7,040 bases of DNA from contig JALWSI010000085.1 of NCBI GenBank assembly GCA_027080315.1, forward strand, positions 1-7,040, read 5' to 3'. Positions 5,951 through 7,040 of this stretch are shown here, in pieces (position 1 is the stretch's first letter; each line of letters starts with the position of its first letter). Position numbers and translations under genes: made by a program. Below the pieces are notes generated by a model. It was not told the origin of the DNA. It did not search any database and was given only the letters and a program-made list of their open reading frames with translations. The DNA is from a bacterium. Its GTDB lineage: Bacteria > Thermosulfidibacterota > Thermosulfidibacteria > Thermosulfidibacterales > JALWSI01.

Positions 5951-7040
5951 ACAGAGCAGTCTCAGCGGAGAAGAAGCTCAGAAGGCATTACTACTAAAAA
6001 AGGCGTACAGAAGCCTTCTGCAGTCCATCACTTCCCTGCTTCAGCTTTACCAGGAAAACCTTGGCAAAGGTAAGGATATACGCCTGAAGATGGAGTGCAC
6101 CCTAAACCTCTTCAGGAAGCGAGCAGGGGGCATGGAGAGGCTCTACACCTGGTTCACCGAGAACAGAAAGACAATCTCAAAGAAGCTGAACGCCGTCCTC
6201 AACTACCCCATCTGGACCATAGGCCAGACACCATTCACTTTGGCAAGCATACTAAGATTCCTGATGGTGCTTGTGGTGGGCATTATACTGGTCAGGCTGA
6301 TCCGCCATCGCACTTACAGAATCCTAACCGAGCGCATGGCCTTATCTCCCGGACCCGTCAACTCTCTAACCACCTTGGTCTATTACGTGATGATTCTTTT
6401 GGTATTTCTTATTGCCCTTTCAGAGGTTGGGGTTGACATGAAACAGGTGACCATAATCTTCGGTGCCCTTGGTGTTGGAATTGGATTCGGCCTCCAAACC
6501 ATAGCCAACAACTTCGTGAGCGGGATAATCCTGCTCACCGAACGCTCCATACAGGCAGAGGACATCGTTGAGCTGGAAGACGGCACCCTTGGGGAGGTTA
6601 GAAAGATCAGCATCCGCTCAACGGTTATTCGCACCTACGATGGCCTTGACATCATCGTACCCAACTCTGATCTGGTATCGGGCAAGGTAACCACCTGGAC
6701 CTACGAAGACGACTGGAGGCGGCTGAAGATCCCCTTTGGAGTGGCCTACGGTTCTGATCCACAACAGGTGGAAGAGGTTGCCAAAAAAGCGGCACGATCT
6801 GTGGGAAGCACCGTTGAGGACCCGCACCATCCCGTGCAGGTGTGGTTTGAGGGGCTGGGCAACTCCTCTTTAAACTTCACCCTTCTGGTCTGGATTCGCA
6901 TGCACCAGATCAAATCCAAGACCGGCCTAAAAAGCGACTACTACTTCGCCCTCTACCAGAGCCTGAACGAAGCGGGCATAGAGATTCCCTTTCCCCAGCA
7001 GGACATTCACATTCGCAGCATCTATCCCGAAGCCATAGAG
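5931..7040 (+). CDS. MscS-type mechanosensitive channel, channel part (other frame, 3' end outside window)
   Basis: This frame gives 370 open codons to the right edge. It begins with more amphipathic helix (LEQSSLSGEEAQKALLLKKA), then has three membrane segments: FTLASILRFLMVLVVGIILV (from 6234), LTTLVYYVMILLVFLIALSE (from 6366), and the glycine/alanine-rich pore helix from 6447 containing GALGVGIGFGLQTIANNFVS. The pore helix, the following ERSIQAEDIVELEDGTLGEV beta domain and the PNSDLVSGKVTTWT block are hallmarks of the MscS family core, and the cytoplasmic alpha/beta part continues to IPFPQQDIHIRSIYPEAIE at the edge. MscS channels open under membrane tension to release solutes during osmotic downshift. 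No good start lies at the beginning of this frame; the first ATG is 6090, with an AAGGA only about 13 nt upstream, and would cut into a helix. That favours fusion with the upstream part, together about 737 visible residues. Confidence 0.88.

Noticed and set aside
6090-7040. ATG at 6090 as the start of an independent short MscS gene
   Set aside because: The AAGGA upstream is too distant, and good helical protein sequence extends in the same frame back to 5931. Fusion with the upstream part explains more, though this start is not excluded.

Overview
The window reads as a chromosomal segment of a Gram-negative bacterium. The evidence is an AsmA/TamB-like envelope protein and a large MscS-type channel with a signal peptide. 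Base composition is moderate (one 60-base stretch counted by eye was about 50% GC). AGG is the commonest arginine codon in argF, ATA isoleucine is frequent, and argF starts with TTG. Together with the short, stand-alone N-acetylglutamate synthase-like protein, this loosely suggests an anaerobic, perhaps thermophilic, Desulfobacterota-like lineage. That taxonomic guess is inference and weak.

Layout. On the minus strand, reading leftward from about 2523, there is a tight three-gene run. It holds a GNAT acetyltransferase of the short ArgA (NAGS) type (2047-2523), a COG1237-type metallo-beta-lactamase-fold protein (1346-2050, ATGA overlap with the first gene), and the N-terminal 445 codons of an AsmA-like membrane-anchored protein that leaves the window at its left edge (1-1336). 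On the plus strand, diverging from a 78-bp intergenic region, lie argF (2602-3531) and argG (3515-4711), which overlap by 17 nt. A strong hairpin follows argG (4719-4746). Then comes a long MscS-type mechanosensitive channel gene (4832 to beyond 7040), which is broken into two reading frames within a 20-nt interval (5931-5950).

Functionally, NAGS, ArgF and ArgG are three steps of one pathway: glutamate acetylation at entry, ornithine to citrulline, and citrulline to argininosuccinate. The divergent region between NAGS and argF is therefore the natural place for arginine control, although no obvious ARG box is visible. argH is not next to argG here. The MBL protein and AsmA-like protein probably share a transcript with the NAGS gene, but their link to arginine synthesis is unproven.

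No tRNA, rRNA, CRISPR array, insertion sequence or long repeat was seen. The most interesting item is the split channel gene. Its first part is a secreted, coiled-coil-rich periplasmic domain ending in TGA. Its second part, in the +1 frame, carries further helices, three membrane segments and the MscS core. It could be a frameshift mutation, a sequencing error, a two-gene arrangement or, less likely, programmed frameshifting.
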